Notes under the pieces: generated by a model
What the model was told of the DNA's origin: nothing
Seen by the model: only the letters and a program-made list of their open reading frames with translations
Database searches by the model: none
NCBI GenBank assembly: GCA_937900135.1
Contig: CALCDJ010000015.1
Location: forward strand, 1-37,984
Length of the DNA: 37,984 bases
Direction: 5' to 3'
Source of the DNA: an uncultured Blautia sp.
GTDB lineage: Bacteria > Bacillota > Clostridia > Lachnospirales > Lachnospiraceae
Shown here: one piece after another, positions 6,962-15,573 of the stretch
Numbering within the stretch: position 1 is the first letter of the stretch
Layout: each line of letters starts with the position of its first letter
Translations under genes and position numbers: made by a program

Positions 6962-8722
6962 TTACTTCACCACAATCTTCCTTCCCGTTGACCAGTCTGT
7001 CATATTTTTCTGAAACCCTTTTACATAGGCATGTCCAAACAGATAATAAGTACCTGGTTTTAAATTCTGAAAGGTAATGCTGCTTCCTGTTTTGATTTTT
7101 TGTATCTGAACATAATCGATGGGCTGATAATAACGTTTCTGCTGCTTTCTATAGGTATAATAATCCTCTGCCAGTACCCAGTCTGCTCCATCTGTCCCTT
7201 TGGGAAGCCTGATATCTGCTTTGAGGGTTCCTCTTGACAAAGTGCATTTCGTCACTGTGGGAGCTACGGATACTGTTGTTTTTTGAATTACAAGCTTCTG
7301 CCCTGCTGACCAGGAGCTGTAAACCTTCGTTCCATTCTGTGTCAGATAGCTTCGTATCACCGGATACACAGTTCCTTTTTTCAGTCCGGTAAACAATACC
7401 GTCTTTGTTCCAGCCTTTGAAACGTTTTTTTTCTGAATAATTCCAGATGGTACTCCCTTTGTTACCTTTCTGGCCAGTACAGCTTCATAGCCATCCGCTT
7501 TGGACACTGTTTTCAATGAAAGCTTCACATCACATTTTTTTACTTCTGCCTTCCTTACAGCAGGTGTTCTGGGAGTTTCCACTCCTACGGCAACTGCCTT
7601 TCCTTCTGACCAGGGGCTATATGCTGTCTTTGTTTTTTCTTTCTTCTGATAGGCTCTTACAAAAAGAAGATACTCTCCTTTTGGGACATACTCCATCTCA
7701 GCTTTTGTTCCTGTTGTTGTCACATGTCTGACAAAAGTCTCTGTTTCCAGATCCTCTGCCTTTTTTACCAGCACATAGTCATATCCGTCTGCATCATCAA
7801 TGGGACCGGAAAGCTCTGCTATGAGATGATTTCCCTTTCCCTCTCCTGTTTTGATTACCGGAGCTGCCAGAGGCGCATATGCCATGACCTGTACCTTTGC
7901 CGTAACTTTGGTGCTGAGGTTTTTTGTATTCTGCTCTGGGGGAATTTCCAGAGTCCCTTCTACCTGAAAGCTCTGAGCAGTCTCCAGCTCTGGAAGATAG
8001 GTGCAGAAATCCAGGTTCCATACCACCGGTACCTTTTTCAGGATTGCCTGATCTCCATCTCCAAAAGAAGCGGTCCAGGTATCTGGAAGACGGAGTCCTT
8101 TTGGCGTTTTTTTAACGCCATGGCGACAAAGAATCTCCTTTTCCGGTTCTGTAAAACCTGCAAAATAATTCCCGTATACCCAAAATCCTGTGTACAGATT
8201 TCTGGTATCCACCACCTGTCCATTACTTATCCCTCGAAACTCTGTGGTCCAGTAATAGGTTCCAGGAGCCAGCCCGGTTACCGGATTTACTGTAATCTCA
8301 GCTGTGTCCCCCGGCCACAGAGTAGTTTTGGTAAATGGAGTAAAGTTTAGCTGCTCGTTTTTCTCATACTCCAAAGTGATTGGGGCATTTCCCGTATTTT
8401 CCACTTTTATGGTTCTGGACGGCGGATTCTCATAATGAAGGTAAGCTTTTCCAAAATCCATACTATCTTCTGATATCTTCAGTTTTCCCTGAGGAACTGG
8501 TGTTGGCGTCACCTCAGGTGTGGGAGTGAGCGCAGGTGTGGGAGTAACCTCTGGCTGAGCAAATATTTCCAGATCAGACATCTGCTCTTGTTCTGTCGTT
8601 GTTTCCCCCTCAAAAGCTGTTATCTCAGCTCCATAGACTTCTCCTGCCGGCATTTCCAACACCAGCAGGGACATTGCCAGTGCAGCAGATATTGCTGCTT
8701 TTTTCCAATTCATTTTACTCAT
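6962..8722 (-). CDS. Secreted multi-domain protein with Thr-Pro linker and Ig/Fn3-like repeats
   Basis: 586 residues. Residues 1-32 form a signal peptide (KK, a hydrophobic stretch, cleavage probably after VYGA). A Thr/Pro-rich linker (about 57-77, TPTP repeats) follows. Then comes a beta-rich domain like the ASH/HYDIN-type repeats (SMDFGKAYLHYENPPSRTIK, NTGNAPITLE, GLAPGTYYWTTEF). The second half reads as several Fn3-like modules with recurring AYSPWSEGK, VYSSWSAGQK and MTDWSTGRK endings. No catalytic motif and no sortase or membrane anchor at the C-terminus, so it is probably released or held by other contacts. It starts 5 bp after pflA and is likely cotranscribed with it, without an obvious functional link. 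Function unknown. Confidence 0.8.
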   Translation of the reverse strand: MSKMNWKKAAISAALAMSLLVLEMPAGEVYGAEITAFEGETTTEQEQMSDLEIFAQPEVTPTPALTPTPEVTPTPVPQGKLKISEDSMDFGKAYLHYENPPSRTIKVENTGNAPITLEYEKNEQLNFTPFTKTTLWPGDTAEITVNPVTGLAPGTYYWTTEFRGISNGQVVDTRNLYTGFWVYGNYFAGFTEPEKEILCRHGVKKTPKGLRLPDTWTASFGDGDQAILKKVPVVWNLDFCTYLPELETAQSFQVEGTLEIPPEQNTKNLSTKVTAKVQVMAYAPLAAPVIKTGEGKGNHLIAELSGPIDDADGYDYVLVKKAEDLETETFVRHVTTTGTKAEMEYVPKGEYLLFVRAYQKKEKTKTAYSPWSEGKAVAVGVETPRTPAVRKAEVKKCDVKLSLKTVSKADGYEAVLARKVTKGVPSGIIQKKNVSKAGTKTVLFTGLKKGTVYPVIRSYLTQNGTKVYSSWSAGQKLVIQKTTVSVAPTVTKCTLSRGTLKADIRLPKGTDGADWVLAEDYYTYRKQQKRYYQPIDYVQIQKIKTGSSITFQNLKPGTYYLFGHAYVKGFQKNMTDWSTGRKIVVK

Positions 8723-8727
8723 TTTTC

Positions 8728-9525
8728 TTACTCATTCGTCTGCATTTTTTCTCTGACTGCAGCTGCCAGTTTGCCTCGTTCTTCCTGAATAGCTCTTAGG
8801 ATGACACTTCTGCATTCCTTTCCTTTGGAAGGTTCCATATTCTCCACACCTTCCAGGGGATAAGGAATTCCCAGCTTTTCATATTTAACCCTTCCCATGG
8901 TATGGTAAGGAAGAACCTCAAGTCCTTTCAGATTCCGAAACCTGCCAATCAGATGACCAAGGGCAGTCAGATGTTCCTCTCCATCTGTGATTCCAGGGAC
9001 TACCACATGGCGAACAATCATGGGTACCTGGGATTTTTCCAGCGCATGGACAAAAGCAAGAATCCGTTCCTGATGCTGTCCGGTAAGAAGGAAATGTCCT
9101 TCTTCTGTACTATGCTTTATATCCAGAAGTACCAGATCTGTCACCTGAAATAAGGCCTGATATTTTTCTGCCAGATTATCCCCATACATAATTCCGGAAG
9201 TGTCCAGACAGGTATGGATTCCCTGTTCCTTTGCCTTTTGGAACAGTTCTGTCAGAAATTCCAGCTGCATTAAGGGTTCTCCCCCTGTAGCTGTAATTCC
9301 TCCCCCTTTATAAAAGGTTTCGTTTCTTTTGTATTCGCGAATCAGTTCCTCTGCTGTCATTTCCTTTCCACCCCCTGGATTCCAGGTATCAGGATTATGG
9401 CAATACTGACATCTCATGGGACAGCCCTGAAAGAATATAACAAAACGAACTCCGGGACCATCTACGGTCCCGAAGCTCTCTGTGGAATGAATTCGCCCTG
9501 TTAAGTTCTGAAATTCATCGTTCAT
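8728..9525 (-). CDS. pflA: Pyruvate formate-lyase activating enzyme (radical SAM)
   Basis: 265 residues. It uses a 4Fe-4S cluster and S-adenosylmethionine to place the glycyl radical on pyruvate formate-lyase. The radical SAM triad is C35, C39, C42 (FFQGCPMRCQYCHNPDTW), followed by the SAM-binding ATGGEPL motif at about 78-84. Length equals that of normal PflA (about 246-265). It follows the glycyl-radical subunit gene by 5 bp. Here its substrate must be that small subunit, since the large PFL ORF has no glycyl site. Confidence 0.97.
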   Translation of the reverse strand: MNDEFQNLTGRIHSTESFGTVDGPGVRFVIFFQGCPMRCQYCHNPDTWNPGGGKEMTAEELIREYKRNETFYKGGGITATGGEPLMQLEFLTELFQKAKEQGIHTCLDTSGIMYGDNLAEKYQALFQVTDLVLLDIKHSTEEGHFLLTGQHQERILAFVHALEKSQVPMIVRHVVVPGITDGEEHLTALGHLIGRFRNLKGLEVLPYHTMGRVKYEKLGIPYPLEGVENMEPSKGKECRSVILRAIQEERGKLAAAVREKMQTNE

Positions 9526-9530
9526 AAAAT

Positions 9531-9773
9531 TTACATTCCCTCATGGAAGGTTCTGGAAATTACTTCATCCTGCTGTTCCTTTGTCAGCTTATTAAAGTTT
9601 ACTGCGTATCCGGATACACGGACTGTCAGCTGGGGATATTTTTCCGGATGAGCCTGTGCATCCAGAAGGGTATCTTTGGTAAATACATTTACATTTAAGT
9701 GATGGCCGCCTTTTTCTGCATAACCATCCAACAGATTTACTAAGTTATCGATCTGTGCATCACTAATATTCAT
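9531..9773 (-). CDS. Stand-alone glycyl-radical domain of pyruvate formate-lyase (GrcA/YfiD-like)
   Basis: 80 residues equivalent to the C-terminal radical domain of PFL. It has HHLNVNVFTKDTLLDAQ, HPEKYPQLTVRVSGYAVNF and FNKLTKEQQDEVISRTF. The radical-bearing glycine is G55 in RVSGYAV. The first 25 residues (DNLVNLLDGYAEKGGHHLN) match the PFL segment just before that domain, so the two ORFs together rebuild a full PFL with almost no overlap. It has its own AGGAGG, 44 bp after the pflB stop. E. coli GrcA has the same domain but repairs an intact PflB; here the small protein looks obligatory, because the large chain lacks the domain. Confidence 0.93.
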   Translation of the reverse strand: MNISDAQIDNLVNLLDGYAEKGGHHLNVNVFTKDTLLDAQAHPEKYPQLTVRVSGYAVNFNKLTKEQQDEVISRTFHEGM

Positions 9774-9817
9774 AAGGTTGTCCTCCTGTTTTTTATTTGA
9801 TATTTGATAGGTTCTGA

Positions 9818-11905
9818 TCAGTCGTTTTCTCTGTCATCTTCCATGTTAGGTTCGCAGCAGGCGCAGTCCGGAGTCAGTTCAAATCCGATATCGTCAAAGA
9901 GAATGGCATCATCCTTGCCCAGCGCTCCTGGAATGATAGAGAAGGTATTGGAAATTCCATCCTGTGCATCTTTAAATGGCAGCTTGGATACAGAGCTTAA
10001 GGAAGCAATGGCACCATGGCTGTCTCTGTGATGCATGGGGTTTGCACCTGGTGCAAACGGCTGACCTGCTTTTCTTCCGTCTGGTGTGGAACCAGTTGCC
10101 TTACCATATACAACATTTGAAGTAATGGTCAGGATGGAAGTTGTGGGGATACCACCGCGATAAGTGTGGTTTCCTTTGATGTAGTGCATAAACTCATGAA
10201 CGATATCATAAGCAATATCATCTGCGCGGTCATCATCATTTCCGTATTTCGGGAAATCGCCTTCTACTTCGTAGTCTACAACAATGCCGTTCTCATCACG
10301 GATTGTTTTTACCTTTGCATATTTGATTGCAGATAAGGAGTCCGCTACAACGGAAAGACCTGCAATACCAGTTGCAAACCAACGGGTTACCTTCTTATCA
10401 TGAAGGGCCATCTGCACGCGCTCGTAGCAGTATTTATCATGCATATAATGAATGACATTTAATGTATTTACATAAACACAAGCCAGCCATTTCATCATAT
10501 CATTGAATTTTTCCATTACTTCATCATAATCCAGATATTCAGAAGTGATCGGACGGTATTTGGGACCAACCTGCTTCTTGGTTACTTCGTCTACACCGCC
10601 ATTGATGGCATAAAGGAGACATTTTGCCAGGTTTGCACGTGCTCCGAAGAACTGCATCTCTTTACCAACACGCATGGAAGAAACACAGCATGCAATGGCA
10701 TAATCATCGCCATGTGTTACTCGCATCAGGTCATCGTTCTCATACTGGATGGAAGAAGACATAATGGATGTTTTTGCACAGAAACGTTTAAAGTTCTGTG
10801 GCAGTCTGGTGGACCAGAGAACTGTCAGGTTTGGTTCCGGAGCAGTACCCAGATTGGAAAGGGTATGCAGGTAACGATAAGACATTTTGGTTACCATGGA
10901 ACGTCCGTCAATTCCCATACCTCCAATGGATTCCGTTACCCAGGTAGGATCTCCGGAAAACAGCGCATTGTATTCCGGTGTTCTTGCAAATTTTACAAGA
11001 CGCAGTTTCATAATGAAGTGATCCACAAATTCCTGAATTTCCTGTTCTGTAAAAGTACCGTTTTTCAGGTCACGCTCTGCATAGATGTCCAGGAATGTGG
11101 AGGTTCTTCCAAGAGACATTGCTGCACCGTTCTGCTCTTTGATTGCTGCAAGATAACCGAAGTAGAGCCACTGGATTGCTTCCTGTACATTGGCTGCCGG
11201 TCTGGAAATATCATATCCGTAAATCTGACCCAGTTCTTTTAATTCTTTTAAAGCTTTGATCTGTTCAGATAATTCCTCACGTTCTCTTGTTACATCAGAG
11301 TACATGATGGTTCTGGTGGTATCCTTCTGTTTCTGTTTGTCCTCAATCAGACGGTCTACACCATAAAGGGCTACACGGCGGTAATCACCGATGATACGTC
11401 CCCGTCCATAAGCATCCGGAAGACCGGTAATGATATGGCTGGAACGGCATGCACGCATTTCCGGGGTATATGCATCAAATACACCGTCATTATGTGTCTT
11501 TCTATGTTTGGTAAAGAAATCCACGATCTGAGGATCTACATGATATCCATTGTCTTCGCAGGCTTTCACTGCCATTCGGATTCCGCCGTAAGGCTGAAGA
11601 GAACGTTTAAATGGCTTATCTGTCTGAAAACCTACAATTTTTTCTTTCTCTTTATTCAAATATCCAGGTCCATGAGAAGTAATTGTAGAAATAATCTTGG
11701 TATCCATATCAAGGACACCACCTTTTTTGCGTTCCTCTTCTGTAAGTTCCATAACCTGAGACCATAACTCTTTCGTTGCCTCAGTTGGTCCCTCCAGAAA
11801 AGCTTCATCTCCCTCATATGGGGTGTAGTTTTTCTGGATAAAGTCCCTCACATTGATTTCTTTCTCCCAGATGCCTTCATGAAATGAAGTCCATTCCTGT
11901 CTCAT
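9818..11905 (-). CDS. pflB: Pyruvate formate-lyase large subunit lacking the glycyl-radical domain
   Basis: 695 residues against about 750-760 for a single-chain PFL. The enzyme turns pyruvate and CoA into acetyl-CoA and formate in anaerobic sugar fermentation. The catalytic Cys pair C406-C407 is present (DDYAIACCVSSM), as are GKEMQFFGARANLAK and the N-terminal substrate-binding blocks. Homology to PFL runs through DGISNTFSIIPGALGKDD and stops. The last 24 residues are an unrelated acidic tail with CACCEPNMEDD. The RVSGYAVxF domain is in the next gene. The switch point is a clean domain boundary with a fresh start and ribosome binding site, so a natural split is likelier than a sequencing frameshift. 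The start has AAGGAGGA upstream. Confidence 0.95.
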   Translation of the reverse strand: MRQEWTSFHEGIWEKEINVRDFIQKNYTPYEGDEAFLEGPTEATKELWSQVMELTEEERKKGGVLDMDTKIISTITSHGPGYLNKEKEKIVGFQTDKPFKRSLQPYGGIRMAVKACEDNGYHVDPQIVDFFTKHRKTHNDGVFDAYTPEMRACRSSHIITGLPDAYGRGRIIGDYRRVALYGVDRLIEDKQKQKDTTRTIMYSDVTREREELSEQIKALKELKELGQIYGYDISRPAANVQEAIQWLYFGYLAAIKEQNGAAMSLGRTSTFLDIYAERDLKNGTFTEQEIQEFVDHFIMKLRLVKFARTPEYNALFSGDPTWVTESIGGMGIDGRSMVTKMSYRYLHTLSNLGTAPEPNLTVLWSTRLPQNFKRFCAKTSIMSSSIQYENDDLMRVTHGDDYAIACCVSSMRVGKEMQFFGARANLAKCLLYAINGGVDEVTKKQVGPKYRPITSEYLDYDEVMEKFNDMMKWLACVYVNTLNVIHYMHDKYCYERVQMALHDKKVTRWFATGIAGLSVVADSLSAIKYAKVKTIRDENGIVVDYEVEGDFPKYGNDDDRADDIAYDIVHEFMHYIKGNHTYRGGIPTTSILTITSNVVYGKATGSTPDGRKAGQPFAPGANPMHHRDSHGAIASLSSVSKLPFKDAQDGISNTFSIIPGALGKDDAILFDDIGFELTPDCACCEPNMEDDREND

Positions 11906-11949
11906 AAAGTTCCTCCTTGATCTATATTCATTTCTATTTTTTCCGCTCT

Positions 11950-11994
11950 TACAATATATAGTATGGTTGTCTTTCCGTCAAGGAATATATTGTA
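11950..11994. promoter_or_regulatory. Inverted repeat flanking the pfl promoter (candidate operator)
   Basis: TACAATATAT (11950-11959) and ATATATTGTA (11985-11994) are exact reverse complements 25 bp apart. One arm covers the -10, the other lies just upstream of the -35. The layout suggests a dimeric regulator bridging the promoter; which regulator cannot be read from the site. Confidence 0.45.
11953..11981 (-). promoter_or_regulatory. pfl operon promoter
   Basis: On the minus strand TTGACG (11981-11976), 17 bp, TATATT (11958-11953), 48 bp ahead of pflB. Confidence 0.8.
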
Positions 11995-12080
11995 CTAATT
12001 TACAAACACAAGGTGTTTTCCTGTATTTATTTTAATACTTCAATATTTTTCACCAATTTAAAAGGATTTTTTACCAATGA

Positions 12081-12134
12081 AAAACAAAAAACAGAGGAAT
12101 CGTTTTCCATACAGGAATACCCGATTTCCTCTGT
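12081..12134 (-). terminator. Terminator of the EF-G paralogue gene
   Basis: On the minus strand ACAGAGGAAATCG pairs with CGATTCCTCTGT (one bulge, long loop), followed by TTTTTTG and more T. It starts 23 bases past the stop codon. Confidence 0.8.
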
Positions 12135-12156
12135 TCTTATTCTGAATTAATGTTAT

Positions 12157-14247
12157 TTATTTATCGCCATCATCTAACTTATTGGCTCTTGCTTCGATTT
12201 CTTTGGTCTGAATATCATTAGGAGCCTGTTCGTAGCGAGCGAACGTATAGGAGAAGTCTCCGCTTCCGCCGGTCATGGAACGCAGGTCTGTGGAATATCC
12301 ATAGATTTCCAGCATTGGCACATCTGCTTCAATAACGGTATTTCCATCATGATCTGGATTCATACCAAGTACACGGCCACGACGTTTATTCAGATCACCC
12401 ATCGCATCACCGGTATATTTATCCGGAACAGTTACCTTCATGGAAACAATTGGCTCCAGAAGAACCGGAGATGCTTCCATAAAGCCCTTCTTAAATGCAA
12501 GAATGGTAGCCATCTTAAATGCCATTTCAGAAGAGTCTACCGGATGGTAGGAACCATCATATAAGGTTGCCTTCACACCTACAACCGGATATGCAGCCAG
12601 AGGTCCTTTCTGTACGCATTCCTGAAGTCCTTTTTCCACTGCCGGGAAATAGTTCTTCGGAACAGCTCCGCCTACAACTTCCTGTGCAAATTCATAAGTA
12701 CCCTCCAGATCTCCAGACGGTTCAAAACGCATCTTTACATGACCATACTGTCCATGTCCACCGGACTGTTTCTTATGCTTGCCTTCCACATCGGAGGTCT
12801 TCCGGATGGTCTCACGGAATGGAACCTTCGGTTTGGAAAGTTCGATATCTACTTTATAGCGTTCTTTTAATTTATTTACAACAATATCCAGATGCTGGTC
12901 GCCCATTCCGTAAAGGAGAGTCTGGTGGTTCGCGGAATCGTTTACCACACGAAGTGTCTTATCTTCGCTCATCATCTTGGAAAGTGCCTGAGAAATCTTA
13001 TCCTCGTCACCTTTCTTCACTGCTTTATATCTCTTATAGGTATAAGGAGTGGAAAGAACTGCTTTTGCATAAAGGATGGGATTCGCCTTAGTAGCCAGAC
13101 TGTCTCCTGTCTGTACGCTGTTTAACTTGGCAATGGCACCGATATCACCTGCATGAAGTTCAGTAACTTCAATAGGTTTGGAACCTTCCAGAACATACAG
13201 CTTATTAAGACGTTCTTCTTCCCCTTTCTCTACGTTAAGAAGGGTATCATCGCCCTTAATTACACCGGAGCATACCTTGATGAGAGAATATTTACCAAGG
13301 AATGGATCCACGATGGTCTTCCATACATATGCGGATTTCGCTTTGGCGAAGTCATAATTAGCTTCAAAAATTTCATTGGTCTTCTGTGAAATACCATTGC
13401 ATGCACGTTTATCCGGGCTTGGGAAGTAGCCGCAGATATCATCCAGAAGGTTGGATACACCGCGAAGGTTCACCGGAGATCCCATACATACCGGAACAAT
13501 GCTTGCTTCCTGTACGTTCATAGCCAGTGCAGCTGATACTTCTGTTACAGAGAATTCATCTCCTTCAAAATAACGATCCATAAACTCTTCACTGGTTTCT
13601 GCTACAGATTCCATTAAGATATCATGGTATTTCTCCAGATATTCATTCAGATATTCCGGAATATCGCATTCTTCCTTCTTACCCTTGTCGATGTACTTTC
13701 TTCCGGCCTGTTTCACTACGTTTACATAGCCCACGAATTTTCCATCTTCACGAATTGGGAAATGAAGGGGTGCAATCTTCTTGCCGTACAGTTCTGTAAG
13801 TTCTTCAACAACTTTACGATAGCTGACATCGTCCATATCCATATCTGTCACAAAAATCATGCGAGGAAGTTTATATTTTTCACACAAATTCCATGCCTTC
13901 TGTGTTCCAACCTGAACGCCCGCTTTACCGGAAACCACGATAATCGCTGCATCTGCTGCGCTTACGGCTTCTTCAACTTCACCTACGAAATCGAAATATC
14001 CGGGAGTGTCAAGGACATTGATCTTCATCTTATCCCACGGAACGGGAACCAGTGTGGTAGAGATGGAAAAGTGTCTCTTAATTTCTTCTTTGTCATAATC
14101 GCTGACTGTATTGCCATCCTCAACTCTGCCAAGACGGCTTGTCATACCTGCCAAATAGGCCATCGCCTCTGCCAGTGTTGTTTTGCCAGCGCCACCATGA
14201 CCTAATAGGACTACATTTCTAATTCGGTCAGTTCTAAAAACGTCCAT
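12157..14247 (-). CDS. EF-G paralogue (EF-G2-like translational GTPase)
   Basis: 696 residues with the EF-G domain order: G domain, domain II, III, IV (GGHGQYGHVKMRFEP, YHPVDSSEMAFKMA) and V (LEIYGYSTDLRSMTGGSGDF). The P-loop GHGGAGKT is at 16-23. Three other GTPase motifs differ from canonical EF-G: DTPGH is DTPGY (80-84, catalytic His lost), NKxD is TDMD (134-137), and the switch I RGITI block is absent. So it is probably not the housekeeping translocase, which is normally encoded with rpsL, rpsG and tuf. Bacteria with such second EF-Gs use them under special conditions. The start has GGGAGG 7 bases upstream. A single-gene unit divergent from tyrA. Confidence 0.88.
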   Translation of the reverse strand: MDVFRTDRIRNVVLLGHGGAGKTTLAEAMAYLAGMTSRLGRVEDGNTVSDYDKEEIKRHFSISTTLVPVPWDKMKINVLDTPGYFDFVGEVEEAVSAADAAIIVVSGKAGVQVGTQKAWNLCEKYKLPRMIFVTDMDMDDVSYRKVVEELTELYGKKIAPLHFPIREDGKFVGYVNVVKQAGRKYIDKGKKEECDIPEYLNEYLEKYHDILMESVAETSEEFMDRYFEGDEFSVTEVSAALAMNVQEASIVPVCMGSPVNLRGVSNLLDDICGYFPSPDKRACNGISQKTNEIFEANYDFAKAKSAYVWKTIVDPFLGKYSLIKVCSGVIKGDDTLLNVEKGEEERLNKLYVLEGSKPIEVTELHAGDIGAIAKLNSVQTGDSLATKANPILYAKAVLSTPYTYKRYKAVKKGDEDKISQALSKMMSEDKTLRVVNDSANHQTLLYGMGDQHLDIVVNKLKERYKVDIELSKPKVPFRETIRKTSDVEGKHKKQSGGHGQYGHVKMRFEPSGDLEGTYEFAQEVVGGAVPKNYFPAVEKGLQECVQKGPLAAYPVVGVKATLYDGSYHPVDSSEMAFKMATILAFKKGFMEASPVLLEPIVSMKVTVPDKYTGDAMGDLNKRRGRVLGMNPDHDGNTVIEADVPMLEIYGYSTDLRSMTGGSGDFSYTFARYEQAPNDIQTKEIEARANKLDDGDK

Positions 14248-14281
14248 ATGTAATACCTCCCTGTTTGTCTAATATGTCCAT

Positions 14282-14310
14282 ATTTTACTAAATAACCAAT
14301 AAAATTTCAA
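14282..14310 (-). promoter_or_regulatory. Promoter of the EF-G paralogue gene
   Basis: On the minus strand TTGAAA (14310-14305), 17 bp, TAAAAT (14287-14282), 35 bp ahead of ATG 14247. Confidence 0.7.
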
Positions 14311-14379
14311 GTATTTTATATAATTTTAACAACTTTTTTTCTAAGTTTTTTGCTTTCCCCCTGTCATTTTCACCGATAA

Positions 14380-14408
14380 TTGACTTTTTCCCCTGTTTCT
14401 CTTACAAT
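14380..14408 (+). promoter_or_regulatory. tyrA-aroA promoter
   Basis: TTGACT (14380-14385), 17 bp, TACAAT (14403-14408), 63 bp ahead of tyrA. Back to back with the EF-G paralogue promoter. No T-box or leader peptide is visible between promoter and start. Confidence 0.75.
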
Positions 14409-14470
14409 ATAAAGAGACTTTTACTATAATTGAGGAAGAATTTTGTAACTGGAAAGGATGCACAGCAATC

Positions 14471-15562
14471 ATGAAAACCATTGGTTTTATTGGACTGGGT
14501 CTGATCGGCGGCTCCATCGCCAAGGCCATCCGCAGAGTTCACCCGGATTACCGGATTTTGGCTTATGACAAAGATCCGGAAACACTTTCGGCAGCATTTG
14601 CCAGCCATCTCATCGATCTGCCGTGTGAAGAAATGGATTCTCGCTTTTTTACCTGCGATTACCTGTTTCTTTGCGCTCCGGTGGAAATAAACATTCATTA
14701 TATGGAACATTTAAGCGCTTCTCTGTCTCCCCACACCATTCTTACAGATGTAGGCAGTGTCAAGGGAGAAATACACAAAAAAGCAGTAGAACTTGGTCTG
14801 GATCGTCACTTCATTGGCGGTCATCCCATGGCTGGTTCTGAAAAATCCGGCTTCGCCCATGCAGGTGACCGGCTTTTGGAAAATGCCTATTATATTCTTA
14901 CGCCAGGCGGCGAAGTAGAACTGGATCAGCTTTCAGATTTTTCTTCTCTCATCGCTTCCCTGGGCGCGATTCCCATGGTCTTAACCGCAGAGGAACATGA
15001 TTTTATTACAGCAGGTGTGAGCCACCTTCCTCACATCATTGCCTCTGCACTTGTGAACCTGATCAGTATGTTAGACAACGATGCCGAATATATGAAGACC
15101 GTTGCTGCAGGAGGATTTCGTGATATCACCAGAATCGCCTCCTCCTCTCCTGTTATGTGGCAGCAGATCTGTCTGGAAAATCAGGAAAATATTTCCAATG
15201 TTCTGGATGACTATATCCGTCTTCTGATCCAGATCCGGTATTTTGTGGACAATAAGGAAGCCGAAAAGCTCTACCAGTTTTTTTCAAGTTCCAGAGATTA
15301 TCGGGATTCCATCGATGTAACAACCAGCGGCCTTCTTACAAAAACTCATGTCCTTTATCTGGATATTGCAGATGAAGCCGGCGGTATTGCCACCATCGCC
15401 ACAATCCTTGCCATGGATAACATCAGCATTAAGAATATTGGCATCATCCATAACCGGGAATTTGAACAGGGTGTACTGAAAATTGAATTTTATGAAGAAG
15501 AGGCTTTGATTCGTGGAAAGGCGCTTCTCCAAAAACGTAACTATACTGTATATGAACGATAG
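14471..15562 (+). CDS. tyrA: Prephenate dehydrogenase with C-terminal ACT domain
   Basis: 363 residues. It oxidises and decarboxylates prephenate to 4-hydroxyphenylpyruvate with NAD(P)+ in tyrosine synthesis. The Rossmann motif GLGLIGGS is at 8-15; GGHPMAGSEKSG (116-127) is the family's substrate and catalytic motif, with its active-site His. A helical dimer domain follows (SHLPHIIASALVN, GGFRDITRIASSSP). Residues from about 293 form an ACT domain (HVLYLDIADEAGGIATIATI), which usually mediates tyrosine feedback. aroA follows after 11 bp, so the two are coexpressed. Confidence 0.95.
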   Translation: MKTIGFIGLGLIGGSIAKAIRRVHPDYRILAYDKDPETLSAAFASHLIDLPCEEMDSRFFTCDYLFLCAPVEINIHYMEHLSASLSPHTILTDVGSVKGEIHKKAVELGLDRHFIGGHPMAGSEKSGFAHAGDRLLENAYYILTPGGEVELDQLSDFSSLIASLGAIPMVLTAEEHDFITAGVSHLPHIIASALVNLISMLDNDAEYMKTVAAGGFRDITRIASSSPVMWQQICLENQENISNVLDDYIRLLIQIRYFVDNKEAEKLYQFFSSSRDYRDSIDVTTSGLLTKTHVLYLDIADEAGGIATIATILAMDNISIKNIGIIHNREFEQGVLKIEFYEEEALIRGKALLQKRNYTVYER

Positions 15563-15573
15563 GACAAAATGAT

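Noticed and set aside
9774..9817. Sequencing frameshift as the reason for the two PFL pieces
   Set aside because: The large ORF ends in a specific non-PFL tail and the small gene has its own AGGAGG and start. A single-base error would not create both.
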